From Candidatus Gastranaerophilales bacterium (GTDB lineage: Bacteria; Cyanobacteriota; Vampirovibrionia; Gastranaerophilales; Gastranaerophilaceae), in contig CALURL010000009.1 in assembly GCA_944323155.1 (NCBI GenBank), positions 17,429 to 81,428 of the forward strand: 64,000 nucleotides of DNA. The letters are read 5' to 3'. Below the pieces are notes generated by a model that worked only from the letters and a program-made list of their open reading frames with translations, searched no databases and was not told where the DNA came from. This document shows, piece after piece, positions 63,352 to 64,000 of this stretch; the stretch's first letter is position 1; the number at the start of each line of letters is the position of its first letter. The position numbers and the translations under genes are program-made.

Positions 63352-64000
63352 TGATTGATGTTTCCAATAGTGAGATTAAGAATTTAATAGAACTTTCTAA
63401 TGCCTTACTAACTCCGGTAATAGCAATATTGGGTACCGTAATTGCATATAATCAATACGCTCTTGAAAAAGATCGTGAAACAGAGCAAAAAACTCAAATA
63501 TTTAAACAAAAGTTTTATGAGCCACTCCAAGCTACCTGGAATAATTACCAGAGTGAATCTGTAGAGATAAAACATTATAAAGATTTCATTGATAATACAA
63601 TTAAATTGGTTGATGATAATAAAGAATTATTTGATTATGATGATTGGAAGTTATTAAAAACATCAATTAAAAGTATAAGAAAAATAATAAAAATGATAGT
63701 ACGAGTTTCAAAATTTAAAAAGCCAAGTAAAAAACTACTATTTTTTTTATTATTCAAAACTCTTTTTGTCATATTATCTAATATTATAAATATTCTTTTG
63801 GTTGTTGGGTGGCCGGAAAAAGATCGGAAACAGAAGCATATTACTATATACTATCTGATATTAAAATCTTTTGTTTGCATATATAAGTTTTTAGTACCAT
63901 ACTGCGTACAAAGATTTATAAAGTTTCGGATTGCTTCTGTTATAACATTTATTGCAATTGTATTTGTCCTTTTAAAGGCAATGTTACCTCATATTTACCC
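63351..64000 (+). CDS. Membrane protein in hsdM operon (5' part, runs off window)
   Basis: Open from ATG 63351 to the edge (216 residues so far). Short helix near 18-35 (ALLTPVIAILGTVIAYNQ), a soluble helical region of about 85 residues, then two hydrophobic stretches near 128-152 (LLFFLLFKTLFVILSNIINI) and near 193-210 (IASVITFIAIVFVLLKA). Unrecognised. May be the effector or anchor of a defence system built on the methyltransferase. Confidence 0.75.
   Translation, partial: MIDVSNSEIKNLIELSNALLTPVIAILGTVIAYNQYALEKDRETEQKTQIFKQKFYEPLQATWNNYQSESVEIKHYKDFIDNTIKLVDDNKELFDYDDWKLLKTSIKSIRKIIKMIVRVSKFKKPSKKLLFFLLFKTLFVILSNIINILLVVGWPEKDRKQKHITIYYLILKSFVCIYKFLVPYCVQRFIKFRIASVITFIAIVFVLLKAMLPHIY

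Overview
The window is 64 kb of AT-rich bacterial chromosome from a Gram-negative-type organism. It carries murA, a class A penicillin-binding protein and a Mur ligase for peptidoglycan, together with a TolC-family outer-membrane protein. It has no flagellar, photosynthesis or respiratory genes. The tmRNA tag begins with ANN as in cyanobacteria, there are many one-domain Xre regulators, and there is a prepilin with an FTLAEVLITLG start. This fits a gut member of the non-photosynthetic cyanobacterial class Melainabacteria/Vampirovibrionia (Gastranaerophilales). That placement is inference from protein style, not from a marker-gene tree.

Layout. 1-5.3 kb: 5' three quarters of mfd, two small unknowns, murA. 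5.3-9.4 kb: grpE, dnaJ, a secreted beta-propeller, an O-methyltransferase, rpmB. 9.4-14.9 kb: a 619-aa lineage protein, an HTH protein plus recA, a tagged unknown, an Xre/zinc-ribbon regulator. 15-17.6 kb: tmRNA, then an AT-rich stretch with a small membrane protein, a phage minor-head-like coiled-coil protein and a repeat cluster, possibly an old insertion at ssrA. 17.6-27 kb: HD hydrolase, metallo-hydrolase, adenine deaminase, MNT nucleotidyltransferase, a Mur ligase with a G10 tract, pgeF, a large HNH-like protein, an MIP channel. 27-33 kb: small secreted proteins, a lipase-like gene and nagZ operon, then a fused remnant of two regulators and a dense repeat cluster. 33-45 kb: TPR protein, an RHH regulator beside a hydrolase, a U32 protein, two tandem membrane paralogues, Fe-alcohol dehydrogenase, UDP-xylose synthase, pgk, prepilin, Xre, TolC. 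45-57 kb: ferritin-like protein, GH13-like protein, diguanylate cyclase, then one long minus-strand run (class A PBP, RNase HIII, response regulator, histidine kinase, tadA, TIGR02757). 57-61 kb: dnaB, CinA-type amidase, a divergent LuxR-HTH/Xre pair, an MgtE_N-like protein, another Xre, tRNA-Ile. 61.4 kb to the end: a type I methyltransferase gene followed directly by two membrane-anchored unknowns, cut by the window edge.

Most of the window is housekeeping. The more unusual signals are: the hsdM-linked membrane pair; a homopolymeric G10 tract inside a cell-wall ligase; a deletion scar that fuses a LuxR-HTH fragment to an Xre fragment in the same divergent arrangement as an intact pair 27 kb away; a shared short N-terminal peptide on otherwise unrelated proteins; a recurrent -10 box placed six bases before the ATG (leaderless genes); and two families of palindromic dispersed repeats.
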